A stretch of 54,439 nucleotides of DNA from Curtobacterium sp. MCBA15_008. Its GTDB lineage: Bacteria; Actinomycetota; Actinomycetes; Actinomycetales; Microbacteriaceae. The stretch lies in NCBI RefSeq assembly GCF_001865065.1, contig NZ_MJGN01000027.1:1-54439 (forward strand), read 5' to 3'. This document shows, in pieces, positions 8,388 through 17,228 of this stretch (its first letter is position 1; each line of letters starts with the position of its first letter). Under the pieces are notes generated by a model that was not told the DNA's origin, searched no databases, and saw only the letters and a list, made by a program, of their open reading frames with translations. The translations under genes and the position numbers were made by a program.

Positions 8388-10498
8388 GTGCCGGGTCCAC
8401 GTTCGTCGACTGGGTCACGGACGGGTTCGCCGCGCGCTTCCGGATCGGACCCGACCAGCCCGCGGCCCTGGTGTCGTTCGTGGGCGCCGGCAGGGTGCTC
8501 GCCGACGGCCCGCTCTCCGACGGACCCGACGACCCGCAGCCGCTCGTCGAGCTGACGACCGTCGGGCACGGTCGGTTCCCTGGTGGGTTCCGGCACGTGG
8601 ACTCCACGATCGGGGCGCGACTGCGACCCGTGTCGCACCGCATGTCCGAGGACGGGACCGACCTGTGGTTCCGGGTCGTGCAGGCGGACGCAGCCACGGG
8701 CCTCCAGGTCGAGTCGGTCTTCCGGGCGCGAGCCGGCGTGGCGGCGTTCCGGACGTGGACCGAGGTGACCGCCGAGGGCGGCGAGCACGTCGTGGACTTC
8801 GTGTCCTCGTTCGCGACCGGGGCGTTCCTGACGGACTCGGGTGTCGGCGTCGACGACCTGGAGCTGACGCACGCGGACAACGACTGGGCGGCGGAGAGCC
8901 GCTGGCGGACCGATCCGCTGCGCGACATCGGACTGGCGCGGATCGACCGGGAGGCCCAGCACCACCCGCCCCGCAGTCGTGCCGTGGTGCAGAACCGGGG
9001 GTCGTGGTCGACGGGGGAGGCGCTGCCGATCGGGGTGCTGGCCAGGGCCGGGTACGCGCTCGTGTGGCAGGTCGAGCACAACGGGCCGTGGTTGTACGAG
9101 CTGGGGGAGACCCGACGGCACGCGTACGTGCTGTGCAGCGGGCCGACCGACCAGGAGCACCAGTGGACCGCGGTCGTCCGGCCCGGGCAGCCGTTCGTGT
9201 CGGTGCCGGTGTCGGTGGGGATCGCCGGGTCGGTCGGTGGTGCCTTCGAGGTGCTGACCGCGCAGCGGCGGGCGTTCCGACACCTCCGCGAGGCCGATCG
9301 CGCCCTGCCGCTCGTGTTCAACGACTACATGAACACGCTCATGGGCGACCCGACCACCGAGAAGCTCCTGCCCCTGATCGACGCAGCCGCCGAGGCCGGA
9401 GCGGACCTGTTCTGCATCGACGCCGGGTGGTACGCCGAGGGGCACTGGTGGGACACCGTCGGCGCGTGGGAAGAGGCTGCGTCGCGGTTCCCGACCGGGC
9501 TCGGGGCCGTCCTCTCGCACATCACCGCGCGCGGGATGCAGGCGGGGCTGTGGCTCGAGCCCGAGGTGATCGGGATCCACTCGCCGCTGGCGTCGACCCT
9601 GCCGGACGATGCCTTCGTGCACCACCACGGGGTGCGGGTCGCGGAGCACGGGCGGCACCTGCTCGACCTGCGCTCGCCGGAGGCCCGGGCGCACCTCGAT
9701 GCCGTCGTCGACCGGCTGGTCGGGGAGCTCGGGGTGACGTTCTTCAAGATGGACTCCAACACGATGACGGGGCCGTGGTCCGGGGCGATCGAGCACGCGC
9801 GGGCGCTGCTCGACTGGCTCGACGACGTGCAGGCCCGGTACCCGGCGCTGCTCATCGAGAACTGCGCCTCCGGAGCGATGCGCGCCGACTTCGCCATGCT
9901 CTCGCGGCTGCACATGCAGTCGACGTCGGACCAGCAGGACCCGGTGCTGTACGCCTCGATCGCCGCCGCGGCTCCCGCGGCGATGCTGCCGGAGCAGGCG
10001 GGGAACTGGGCGTACCCGGCGCCGTCGATGTCGGACGACCTGTTCACGCTGTCGCTGGTGAACGGGGTGCTCGGGCGGATGTACCTGTCGGGGTACCTCA
10101 ACGAGATGTCGGCGGTGCAGCGGTCGGTGGTGGCCTCGGCGATCGCCGCGCATCGTCAGGTGCTCGAGATCGTCGACTCGTCGGTGCCGGTGTGGCCGCT
10201 CGGGCTGCCGGCGTGGGAGGACAGGTGGCTGTCGCTCGGGCTGCGCGCTGCGTCGGGAGATCTGTACCTGTCGGTGTGGGCGTTGCCGGGGGCGTCGTCG
10301 CTGGTGTCGTTGCCGCTGGGGTCGTTGGGTCGGACCGGTGCGGACGTCACCGTTGAGGCGGTGTTCCCGACGGCACTCGGGCCGTGGTCGGTTTCCTGGG
10401 ACGGAGCCTCGGGGGAGCTGCACATCGACCACGGTGGGGCGACGCCCACCGCGCGGATGTTCCGCGTCCGGTCGCAGGAGGCGGACGCGGGGCGGTAG
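8384..10498 (+). CDS. GH36 alpha-galactosidase
   Basis: A 704-residue cytoplasmic enzyme of glycoside hydrolase family 36, expected to hydrolyse terminal alpha-1,6-galactose from oligosaccharides. The barrel shows FCIDAGWY, the nucleophile Asp457 in FKMDSN, and the acid/base Asp502 in CASGAMRAD, a variant of the common CxSGGGRxD motif. The ATG at 8384 overlaps the upstream stop (ATGA), which decides the start over an open extension. As last gene of the importer operon it probably acts on the imported sugar. A beta-strand-rich C-terminal domain follows the barrel. Confidence 0.85.
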   Translation: MSAGSTFVDWVTDGFAARFRIGPDQPAALVSFVGAGRVLADGPLSDGPDDPQPLVELTTVGHGRFPGGFRHVDSTIGARLRPVSHRMSEDGTDLWFRVVQADAATGLQVESVFRARAGVAAFRTWTEVTAEGGEHVVDFVSSFATGAFLTDSGVGVDDLELTHADNDWAAESRWRTDPLRDIGLARIDREAQHHPPRSRAVVQNRGSWSTGEALPIGVLARAGYALVWQVEHNGPWLYELGETRRHAYVLCSGPTDQEHQWTAVVRPGQPFVSVPVSVGIAGSVGGAFEVLTAQRRAFRHLREADRALPLVFNDYMNTLMGDPTTEKLLPLIDAAAEAGADLFCIDAGWYAEGHWWDTVGAWEEAASRFPTGLGAVLSHITARGMQAGLWLEPEVIGIHSPLASTLPDDAFVHHHGVRVAEHGRHLLDLRSPEARAHLDAVVDRLVGELGVTFFKMDSNTMTGPWSGAIEHARALLDWLDDVQARYPALLIENCASGAMRADFAMLSRLHMQSTSDQQDPVLYASIAAAAPAAMLPEQAGNWAYPAPSMSDDLFTLSLVNGVLGRMYLSGYLNEMSAVQRSVVASAIAAHRQVLEIVDSSVPVWPLGLPAWEDRWLSLGLRAASGDLYLSVWALPGASSLVSLPLGSLGRTGADVTVEAVFPTALGPWSVSWDGASGELHIDHGGATPTARMFRVRSQEADAGR

Positions 10499-10537
10499 AG
10501 GGACGCGGGCCGGATGGCAGCCGGTGTGCGTCCTGGT

Positions 10538-10573
10538 CTGGAGGCGCGGTGCGAGTGGGGGCCGCGCCTCCAG
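10538..10573. repeat. Repeat family A, inverted pair
   Basis: CTGGAGGCGCGG (10538-10549) and its perfect reverse complement (10562-10573) form a 12-bp stem around a 12-nt loop, 40 nt after the alpha-galactosidase stop. There is no T tract. It may act as a terminator or as a REP-like element; similar pairs occur elsewhere in the window. Confidence 0.7.
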
Positions 10574-10663
10574 GCCGTGGGATGAGGGAAGTCCGAGGGG
10601 CGCCGGCTGCGCGAGTCCGGGATCAGTGGTCCGGGACTGACGGACGATGCTGTTCTCGTCGTT

Positions 10664-10714
10664 GTCGGATCTGGACCGCGATCCCCGGGTTTCACGGTCC
10701 GGATCGGACACGGC
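10664..10714. repeat. Repeat family B, copy 1
   Basis: A 51-nt element beginning GTCGGATC and ending GACACGGC, with imperfect 13-nt inverted arms (10664-10676 and 10697-10709). It matches 44131-44181 at 44 of 51 positions with no gaps. It lies in the gap before the 386-residue unknown gene; I see no other gene in that gap. Confidence 0.7.
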
Positions 10715-10866
10715 CGAAATCGGATGCCAGTCGGCAGCGGCCTTCGGACGGTGTGCGCTGAGGGTCGTTCGCTCGACCACGACCCTACGATGGTCAGAAC
10801 GTGGCAGAACGGGGGAGCGGACGTGGCGGCAGCGGGTTCGTGGCGGCGCGGTCGAGGGGAACGTCG

Positions 10867-12027
10867 ATGACGCGGCACGTGCCGTGGGACCCCTGGCCCG
10901 ACGTGCGTTGGGATGCGCTGGCCGTCGTCGGTGGTCTCGTGTTCGAGGTTCCCGAGGGGTGGACCGTCAGCCGGACTCCGGACGGCGTTCGCCTGGACCG
11001 GTCCGAGGGAGGGCCCTCGATCGACTTCGGTCAGACCGTCGGGGACCCCGTGGCGCAGGTCTCCCGGCTGCTCGGTGACCGGCCGGACGCGCTCCTGCTC
11101 GAAGCCGCGGAGGACCGGGTCACCGTCGCCCTGACCGAACCGGACGACGTCATCGTCCGAGACCTCCGGGTCGTGCGGGACGTGCGGGTCCGGGTCACCG
11201 TCGCGAGCTCGGCGCGTCACTGGCCGGCGGTCGTCGCGGTCGTCGACGGGATGCTCGACTCACGGTGGCACCGGTCCCTCGACAAGCCCACGACCGGGAA
11301 CCGCGCGCTCGCCGCAGTCGCCGGCCCGGGGCCGACCCTGCCGTGGCGGACTCCGGTCGGGGTGCTCGACCAGCTGGTGCGGTTCCGTGACCGCGGCATG
11401 GTGCCGGCGGCCGCACGACGATCGGAGGCCGGGGTCGCCGCGCGCGAGCTCGGGTTCGTCGGGCGGTTCGGCGGCCTCACCGACAAGGGCGACGAGCTGG
11501 TCGGGCCGGTGGTCGACCACGACGCACTGCTCGTCGTCGAGTCGAGCGATCCCGCGAGCGACACCCCGCCACTGCAGTGGGCGTGCTGGATGCAGGGGCA
11601 GAAGTGCGTCGTGCGCGCTGGTCAACCGGACGGCTCGGAGGCGCTCGGCATCGTGCGTCCGGGGTCACTCGTGGCACACCTGCTCCGGTGGCTCGACATC
11701 GACCCGGTCGACTCGGTGGGCGTCGGCGAGCCGGTGACGATCACGACGGCGCAGTACGAGGACCGCTCCGGTCCGTGCCCGAGCGACGTCGAGTGGTTCC
11801 GGCGCGCCTGGGCAGCACCGCGGTGGCGGTCGGTCAACGGCTGGAGTCACCAGGCGGGGAAGGGTGTGCACGGGATGATCGTGCCGGGCGTCGGGGCGCT
11901 GACGTTGGAACGCGGTGAGGACACGATCACGCTGCGCCCGGAGCGCACCGCGGTGGTCGTCCGGAGTGCTGTCGAGGGCGTCAACGCCTTCGTCGCGGTC
12001 ACCGACGGGGCGCAGGCGCAGCGCTGA
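10867..12027 (+). CDS. Hypothetical protein, actinobacterial type
   Basis: A 386-residue soluble protein I do not recognise. The first 120 residues (VFEVPEGWTV...) look like a compact alpha/beta domain faintly like LpqN/PsbP folds. The part from about 150 carries LPWRTPVGVLDQLVRFRDRG and a beta-rich tail. No signal peptide, membrane segment or catalytic motif is visible. The ATG at 10867 is preceded by GAGGGGA at 6 nt. A GTG at 10801 is open too and has TACGAT at 10786-10791, so a longer form from a near-leaderless mRNA is possible. It converges on the response regulator with no gap. Confidence 0.6.
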   Translation: MTRHVPWDPWPDVRWDALAVVGGLVFEVPEGWTVSRTPDGVRLDRSEGGPSIDFGQTVGDPVAQVSRLLGDRPDALLLEAAEDRVTVALTEPDDVIVRDLRVVRDVRVRVTVASSARHWPAVVAVVDGMLDSRWHRSLDKPTTGNRALAAVAGPGPTLPWRTPVGVLDQLVRFRDRGMVPAAARRSEAGVAARELGFVGRFGGLTDKGDELVGPVVDHDALLVVESSDPASDTPPLQWACWMQGQKCVVRAGQPDGSEALGIVRPGSLVAHLLRWLDIDPVDSVGVGEPVTITTAQYEDRSGPCPSDVEWFRRAWAAPRWRSVNGWSHQAGKGVHGMIVPGVGALTLERGEDTITLRPERTAVVVRSAVEGVNAFVAVTDGAQAQR

Positions 12028-12654
12028 TCAGCGGAGCAGGCCGAGCTCCATCGCCCGGGTCACGGCACGCGTCCGGTCGTTCACGCCGAGCTTCTCGAAC
12101 ACGTGCCCGAGGTGCGTCTTCACCGTCGTCTCGCTGAGGAAGAGCGTGCGGCCGATCGCCGGGTTCGAGTTGCCCTGCGCGACGAGCTGCAGGACCTCGA
12201 GCTCACGCGGCGACAGGGCCGGTCCGGCAGCGGGCTTGCCGGTGGTCCGGCGGACGAGCGCCGCAGCCGCCGAGGGCGCGAGCGCCGTCTCACCGCGGGC
12301 CGTCGCACGCAGCCCCGCGAGGATCTCCGACTCCGGCGCAGCCTTGAGCAGGTAGCCGGCAGCGCCGGCCTCGATCGCGGCGAGGATCTGGTCGTCGGAC
12401 TCGTACGTGGTCAGGATGAGCACGCGGATCGACGGCTCGCGGGCGAGGATCCGCGCGGTCGCGACGTCGCCGTTCATCCCCGGCATCCGGAGGTCCATCA
12501 GGACGACGTCCGGCCGCTCGGCGAGCGTGATCGCCACGGCTGCCTCGCCGTCGCTCGCCTGCCCGACCACCTCGACGTCGTCGGCGTCCTGCAGCAGGGC
12601 AACGATCCCGGCGCGGACGATCGGGTGGTCGTCCGCGACGACGACGCGGATCAC
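12028..12654 (-). CDS. NarL/LuxR-family response regulator
   Basis: A 208-residue two-component regulator. The receiver has acidic pair Asp8-Asp9, phosphoacceptor Asp54 in LMDLRMPG, a Thr-Thr at 82-83 and Lys104 in YLLKAAP. The C-terminal LuxR helix-turn-helix runs from LSPRELEVLQLV to the end. The GTG start at 12654 overlaps the kinase stop (GTGA), giving translational coupling. It presumably controls the ABC-2 exporter encoded in the same operon, as in many actinobacterial drug- or lipid-responsive systems; the signal is unknown. Confidence 0.92.
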   Translation of the reverse strand: MIRVVVADDHPIVRAGIVALLQDADDVEVVGQASDGEAAVAITLAERPDVVLMDLRMPGMNGDVATARILAREPSIRVLILTTYESDDQILAAIEAGAAGYLLKAAPESEILAGLRATARGETALAPSAAAALVRRTTGKPAAGPALSPRELEVLQLVAQGNSNPAIGRTLFLSETTVKTHLGHVFEKLGVNDRTRAVTRAMELGLLR

Positions 12655-13850
12655 CGGGTCACCTCGGTCACGGGGACGGCGACGGCCGGGAGGCGCGGCT
12701 CGGCCCCGGTGGGCAGCGCCACCTCGACGACGGTGCCGCGTCCGGCATCGCTCGTGATCGTGCAGGACCCGCCCGCGAGGGCGAGTCGCTCGCGCAGCCC
12801 GCGCAGGCCGTGGCCCGCGGTCGGGACGGCCGGGTCGAACCCGACCCCGTCGTCCGCGATCCGCAGGCCGACCCGGTCGGCCGCCACGTGCAGTGCGACC
12901 TGCACCGAGTCGGCGTCGGCGTGCGCGCGGACGTTGGCCAGCGCCTCTTGTCCGGCTCGGAGCAGGACCACCTGCGTGTCGCGATCGAGTGCGGAGTCCG
13001 GGGCGTCGACCGTGACGGCGACGCCGGTCTCGCGGGTGAAGCGTTCGCCGAGGCGGTGGAGTGCAGCGCCGAGGCCGTCGCCCGCGACCCCGGCAGCGCC
13101 GGCTGCGACGAGGGTGCGGGACTCTTCGAGGGCTGCGCGCGCCGACTCTTCGAGGACGGTGAGCCGTTCGTCGAGGCGGTCCACACGGTCGGCGGCGAGG
13201 TCGCCCCGAGCCCGTTCGGTGAGCATGACGATGCCTGCGAGGTTCTGCGCGACGGTGTCGTGGAGCTCGCGGGCCAGGCGCTCGCGTTCGCTCGTGACCC
13301 CGGCGTGGCGGTGGGCTTCGGCGAGGGAGTCCTGCGTGGCGCGGAGCTCCTCGACGAGCTGGCGGCGCTCTTCCGACAGGCCGGCGACGCTCGAGATCCA
13401 CACGCCCATCGCGCAGGCGCCGATCACGCTGATGCCCTCGATGAGGAGGGTGCTGACCAGCGCATCGGGGCCGCTCGCGACCTGCAGGCCGATGCCGCTC
13501 GCGATCCCGACGACGATCGACAGCACGACGGCGGTGCGGACCCGTTCGGACTGGACCCAGACGAGTGGGAACACGATGCACTGCACGAACGCGGTGCTCG
13601 GGACGACCGCCGGCAGGACGAGCGCAGCGGCGATCACCAGCGGCAGGAAGGCAGCGGCGGCACGAGGACTGTCGTAGCCGCGGTGCCCGTACGCGGCGTA
13701 GGCGACGACGAGCACCACGATCGCCAGGGACGCGGGCCAGCGGCTCGCCCACGGTGACCAGCCGAACGCGGTGATCACGGCCGTGAGGAGCATCGTGCCC
13801 GTGAAGAAGACGTGCAACCACCGGTTGCGCACCCACGTCTCGCCGCTCAT
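12651..13850 (-). CDS. Sensor histidine kinase, NarX/DesK type
   Basis: A 399-residue membrane kinase. The first about 155 residues contain roughly five hydrophobic helices with short loops, so the signal is probably sensed in or at the membrane. A coiled linker (160-185) leads to the HisKA_3 dimerisation helix RLARELHDTVAQ with His197. The HATPase domain shows IADDGVGFDP and GHGLRGLRERL. The ATG at 13850 was chosen because it precedes the first helix; its ribosome site is weak. It lies 53 nt after the exporter permease. Confidence 0.9.
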   Translation of the reverse strand: MSGETWVRNRWLHVFFTGTMLLTAVITAFGWSPWASRWPASLAIVVLVVAYAAYGHRGYDSPRAAAAFLPLVIAAALVLPAVVPSTAFVQCIVFPLVWVQSERVRTAVVLSIVVGIASGIGLQVASGPDALVSTLLIEGISVIGACAMGVWISSVAGLSEERRQLVEELRATQDSLAEAHRHAGVTSERERLARELHDTVAQNLAGIVMLTERARGDLAADRVDRLDERLTVLEESARAALEESRTLVAAGAAGVAGDGLGAALHRLGERFTRETGVAVTVDAPDSALDRDTQVVLLRAGQEALANVRAHADADSVQVALHVAADRVGLRIADDGVGFDPAVPTAGHGLRGLRERLALAGGSCTITSDAGRGTVVEVALPTGAEPRLPAVAVPVTEVTR

Positions 13851-13903
13851 GAGCACAGCATCCCATCCCGCTCGCGCCGTTCCGGAGTTCTCCACAGGGC
13901 GGA

Positions 13904-14743
13904 TCACGCGTCCTTGCGGTTCCACCGGAACGTCAGCAGGCAGGCCACCGCGCCCACGACCAGCCATGCTGCCAGGACCAGGATGCCGAGACCGAGGTGC
14001 CACGCGCCTCCCGGCTCGGCGGACGCGAACGCGTCGGGCAGGAAGACCGACCGCATGCCGGACGCCATCCACCGCAGGGGGAAGACGGACGCGACGTTCT
14101 GCAGCCAGTCGGGCAGCTGCGTGAAGGGGAGGTAGACACCGGAGATGAACTGCAGGACCAGCACGATCGGCACGATCGTGGCGGTGGCGCGCCGACCCTC
14201 GCGGGGGAGTGCGGAGATGGCGATGCCGAGCACGCAGCTCGTGGCGACGCCGAGGAACATGATGCCGGCGAAACGTGCCCACGCGCCGCCGTCGGTCGGC
14301 AGGTCGACGCCGAAGACCAGGCTCGCGATCGCCAGGAGCAGGGCGGTCTGCACGATCGTCGTGACCAGGACCATGCCGATCTTGCCGATGAAGTAGCTCA
14401 GGACCGGCAGCGGGGTGCCGCCGAGCCGCTTCAGCGTGCCGTCGCTGCGCTCGCCGGCGATGTCGACGCCGAGCGACTGGGTGCCGGAGAGCAGGATGCC
14501 CGTCGCGACCAGGCCGGGCAGGTAGTACGTGGCGTAGTCGACGCTGACGTTCGGGCCCGCCTGGATGTCGGGCGCGCTGCTGAACGCGACCGAGAACAGC
14601 GCCAGCATGACGATGGGGAAGAGGAAGGTGAAGAAGACCGCGTCGGGAGCGCGGAAGTACGAGCGGAGTTCGTAGCCGATGCGGTGGGCACCGATGGTGG
14701 CTGCGTTGACGGTGCGGGTGGTGTTCGCGGTTGTGGTGCTCAT
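13904..14743 (-). CDS. ABC-2 type exporter permease
   Basis: A 279-residue inner-membrane protein with six predicted helices in the ABC-2 arrangement. It has an early FRAPDAVFFTFLFPIVM segment and the conserved SGVYLPFTQLPDWLQ stretch before the last helices. It should form the channel of a drug, lipid or antibiotic exporter with the ATPase upstream, whose stop overlaps this start by 4 nt (ATGA). Position in one operon with a two-component system suggests induced efflux. Confidence 0.88.
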   Translation of the reverse strand: MSTTTANTTRTVNAATIGAHRIGYELRSYFRAPDAVFFTFLFPIVMLALFSVAFSSAPDIQAGPNVSVDYATYYLPGLVATGILLSGTQSLGVDIAGERSDGTLKRLGGTPLPVLSYFIGKIGMVLVTTIVQTALLLAIASLVFGVDLPTDGGAWARFAGIMFLGVATSCVLGIAISALPREGRRATATIVPIVLVLQFISGVYLPFTQLPDWLQNVASVFPLRWMASGMRSVFLPDAFASAEPGGAWHLGLGILVLAAWLVVGAVACLLTFRWNRKDA

Positions 14744-15579
14744 CGTTGGCCGACCATTCCGAGGTAGACGTCCTCGAGGGACGGGCGGATGACTTCGAGG
14801 TCGTGCATGGCGTCCGGGTTGCTCCGGATCAGTGCCGTCGGTTCGTTCGTGCGCTGTTCGTGCCGTTCGCCGGCATCGTCGCGCCAGGTGACCCGGGGCG
14901 TCCGGGCCTCGGCACCGCCGATCTCGTCGATCGGTGCGATGTCGAGCAGCGTGCCGTCGGCGATCACGGCGGCGCGGTCGGCGAGGTGTGCGGCCTCGTC
15001 GAGGTAGTGCGTCGTGAGCAGGATCGTGGTGCCCTCGCGCTTGACCTCGTCGATGAGGTCCCAGAACCGGCGACGGGCCTCGGGGTCGAAGCCGGTCGTC
15101 GGTTCGTCGAGGAACAGGACCTCCGGCCGGCCGATGATCCCGAGGGCGACGTCGACGCGTCGGCGCTGCCCGCCGCTCAGCCGGCTGATGCGGGTGTTGC
15201 GCTGCGCCTCGAGACCGGTCTTCTCGAGGAGCTCCTCGACGCTGCGGTGCCGGGGGTAGAGCGTCGTGAAGTGGCGGAGCTGTTCGGCGACCGTCACGTT
15301 GGGGGACTCGGCGCTGGTCTGCAGGACGATGCCGATGCGGGCGTTGTGGCTGCGGCTCGTGCGGGCCGGGTCGTGGCCGAGGACCGTGACGTCGCCGCCG
15401 GTGCGGGTGCGGTAGCCCTCGAGGACCTCGACCGTGGTGGTCTTGCCGGCGCCGTTCGGGCCGAGCAGGGCGAAGGTCTCGCCGCGGTGGATGTCGAAGC
15501 TCACGTCGTCGACGGCGACCTTGCCGGTGGCGTACTGCTTCGCGAGGTGGCGGACCTCGATGGCGGGGGTGTCGGGCAT
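14740..15579 (-). CDS. ABC exporter ATP-binding protein
   Basis: A 279-residue ATPase of the DrrA/CcmA-like class. It has Walker A LLGPNGAGKTT, signature LSGGQRRRVDVALG, Walker B VLFLDEPTTGFD and the switch His in LLTTHYLDEA. The short C-terminal extension ends in LEVIRPSLEDVYLGMVG, typical of ABC-2 exporters. I chose the ATG at 15579 (MPDTPAIEV); an open extension further upstream is low in conserved content. It is the first gene of a four-gene operon with permease, kinase and regulator. Confidence 0.9.
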   Translation of the reverse strand: MPDTPAIEVRHLAKQYATGKVAVDDVSFDIHRGETFALLGPNGAGKTTTVEVLEGYRTRTGGDVTVLGHDPARTSRSHNARIGIVLQTSAESPNVTVAEQLRHFTTLYPRHRSVEELLEKTGLEAQRNTRISRLSGGQRRRVDVALGIIGRPEVLFLDEPTTGFDPEARRRFWDLIDEVKREGTTILLTTHYLDEAAHLADRAAVIADGTLLDIAPIDEIGGAEARTPRVTWRDDAGERHEQRTNEPTALIRSNPDAMHDLEVIRPSLEDVYLGMVGQR

Positions 15580-15672
15580 GAGACCAGCGTGCTCGGTCTC
15601 GGGGACGGAGGGATCGGCGGGGTCGGTGGTCCGGGGTCCTCCGATCGGAGGATGGCGCTCCTTTCCCGTTCT

Positions 15673-15718
15673 GACCGTTCCGGTTGGCAAACCCCGCAGT
15701 CGCGGAACCGGAACGGTC
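15673..15718. terminator. Repeat family C hairpin, copy 1
   Basis: GACCGTTCCGGTT (15673-15685) and its exact reverse complement (15706-15718) form a 13-bp stem with a 20-nt loop. It lies 7 nt beyond the 3' end of the 189-residue gene and upstream of the exporter operon. It lacks a T run, so Rho-independent function is uncertain. A related 20-bp hairpin is at 44005-44060. Confidence 0.55.
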
Positions 15719-15724
15719 GATCGG

Positions 15725-16294
15725 TCAGTAGTCGGGGCGGATCCACTCCGTCAGCGGCTCGAAGTGCACGGGCGGCAGGACCTCGTCCGGATCGACCGCG
15801 TGCACGCTGGTGACGACGGTGGCCTCGCCGTACTCCAGCGAGCGGCGGGCGATGCCGTCCCGCTCGTCGACCACCAGGGTCGTCCGTGTCGCCGGGTCGT
15901 CGCGGTGCTCGAAGGTCACCAGGATCGAGTGCCGCCCGACGTGCTGGACCAGCACAGGGTGGAAGCTCTCCGGGCCGCGCCCCCAGCGGAGCATCAACTC
16001 CGGCGCGGCCATCCGCACGACACCTTCGGCGACGGTGCTGTGCTCGAACGTGTCCTGGGCGGGCCCGTCCGAAATGTCCAGGACCCCGTCGCGGTACGAG
16101 ATCGTCGGCTGGTCCGAACGGTCGAGGGTCCACCGCTGCCGGTGCTCGTCCAGGTCGAGCCGGAACTGCCAGTACTCCCGCGGTGAGACCTGGTGGACCC
16201 CCTCGATGACGTGCCGTCCGGACCTCCGCAGCGCGGCGACCTCTTCGGCGACCGCGGGACCGTCGGGGCGGGTGAGGACCTCGTCGAAGCGCAT
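15725..16294 (-). CDS. Hypothetical protein
   Basis: A 189-residue protein that I do not recognise. It is soluble with no signal peptide. The sequence alternates short strands (YWQFRLDLDEHRQRWTLD, HSILVTFEHRDDPATRTTLVVD), suggesting a beta-rich fold of the kind seen in LolA/LppX-like or DUF-type proteins, but no family can be assigned. It is a single gene, followed by the family C hairpin, with the SDR gene 42 nt upstream on the same strand. Confidence 0.6.
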   Translation of the reverse strand: MRFDEVLTRPDGPAVAEEVAALRRSGRHVIEGVHQVSPREYWQFRLDLDEHRQRWTLDRSDQPTISYRDGVLDISDGPAQDTFEHSTVAEGVVRMAAPELMLRWGRGPESFHPVLVQHVGRHSILVTFEHRDDPATRTTLVVDERDGIARRSLEYGEATVVTSVHAVDPDEVLPPVHFEPLTEWIRPDY

Positions 16295-16336
16295 GGTCCC
16301 ATCCTGCCGTCCAGCCCGGGGAGCCCGACGTGCGGC

Positions 16337-17104
16337 TCAGGCCATCCGCGTGGAGGCGATCCCGCCGTCGACGTCGATCGTGCCGCCGTTCACGAACGCC
16401 GCCTCGTCGGACACGACCCACCGCACCGCGCGGGCGACGTCCACCGGCTGGACCGGACGGCCCGCCGGGGTGCCCTTCGTCATCGCCGCCAGCACGTCCG
16501 CCGAGTCCGCGTTGCCCGGAGTCGACGTCGCGCCCGGAGCCACGGTCACGACGCGGATGCCGCTGTGCCCGTACTCCGCGGCCCAGGCACGGGTCAGCTG
16601 CTCGACCGCGGCCTTCGTCGCCGGGTAGAGCGCCATGAACGGCACGCCGACCCGCGCCATCCACGAGCCGATGTTCACGATGTTCCCGCCGCCGTGTGCC
16701 GCCATCGCCGGCGCGAGGGCGGCGACGAGGACGTGCGGGGCGCGGATGTTCGTCGCGAGCAGGGCGTCGACGGTGTCGTCCGACAGCGACTCGGTCGATC
16801 CGCCCGGGTACACGCCAGCGTTGTTCACGAGGACGTCGACGTGGCCGCCGAGCTGCTCGGTCGCGGCGGCCGCGAGTGCCCGGACCTCGTCGGCGCTGCC
16901 CGACAGGTCGGTGACGAGCGGGACAGCCCGACCGCCCTGGCGTTCGATGTCGGTCGCGACGGCACGCGTGCGGGCTTCGTCACGGCCGGCGACGGCGACG
17001 GTCATGCCGGCGGCGGCGAGCTCGCGGGCGATGGCCTCGCCGATGCCGCTGGAGGCCCCGGTCACGAGGGCGGTGCGGTGGGTGTCGTTCGGTGTGGTGG
17101 TCAT
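16337..17104 (-). CDS. SDR-family oxidoreductase
   Basis: A 255-residue classical short-chain dehydrogenase/reductase. The NAD(P)-binding motif TGASSGIG is near residue 14, NNAG lies mid-protein, a Ser precedes the active YPATK (Tyr-x-x-x-Lys), and the protein ends in IDVDGGIAS. An Arg soon after the glycine motif (AGRDEART) hints at NADP(H). Substrate is unknown. It is divergent from an AraC-family regulator across 124 nt, a common regulator-target arrangement. Confidence 0.9.
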   Translation of the reverse strand: MTTTPNDTHRTALVTGASSGIGEAIARELAAAGMTVAVAGRDEARTRAVATDIERQGGRAVPLVTDLSGSADEVRALAAAATEQLGGHVDVLVNNAGVYPGGSTESLSDDTVDALLATNIRAPHVLVAALAPAMAAHGGGNIVNIGSWMARVGVPFMALYPATKAAVEQLTRAWAAEYGHSGIRVVTVAPGATSTPGNADSADVLAAMTKGTPAGRPVQPVDVARAVRWVVSDEAAFVNGGTIDVDGGIASTRMA

Positions 17105-17215
17105 GCTCCGATGCTCGTGCCGACGAGCGGCTCCGACCTTGCCCGGACCCACGAAGTCCGTGCCGGATCCCGCACCCGGCCCGGACGCAGGGCCTCGGCC
17201 GTCAGACCCCCTCGG

Positions 17216-17221
17216 TAGGTT
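17216..17221 (+). promoter_or_regulatory. -10 box of leaderless AraC-gene promoter
   Basis: TAGGTT ends 7 nt before the GTG at 17229, the spacing expected when transcription starts at or next to the start codon. No ribosome-binding site precedes the GTG. Confidence 0.5.
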
Positions 17222-17228
17222 GGCGGAC

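Noticed and set aside
8327..10780. An 817-codon minus-strand frame over the alpha-galactosidase
   Set aside because: Low-complexity Pro/Arg/His-rich shadow; GH36 catalytic motifs lie on the plus strand.
12028..13866. A 612-codon frame as a fused kinase-regulator
   Set aside because: Only the C-terminal 208 codons are a regulator. The kinase is in another frame with a 4-nt stop/start overlap.
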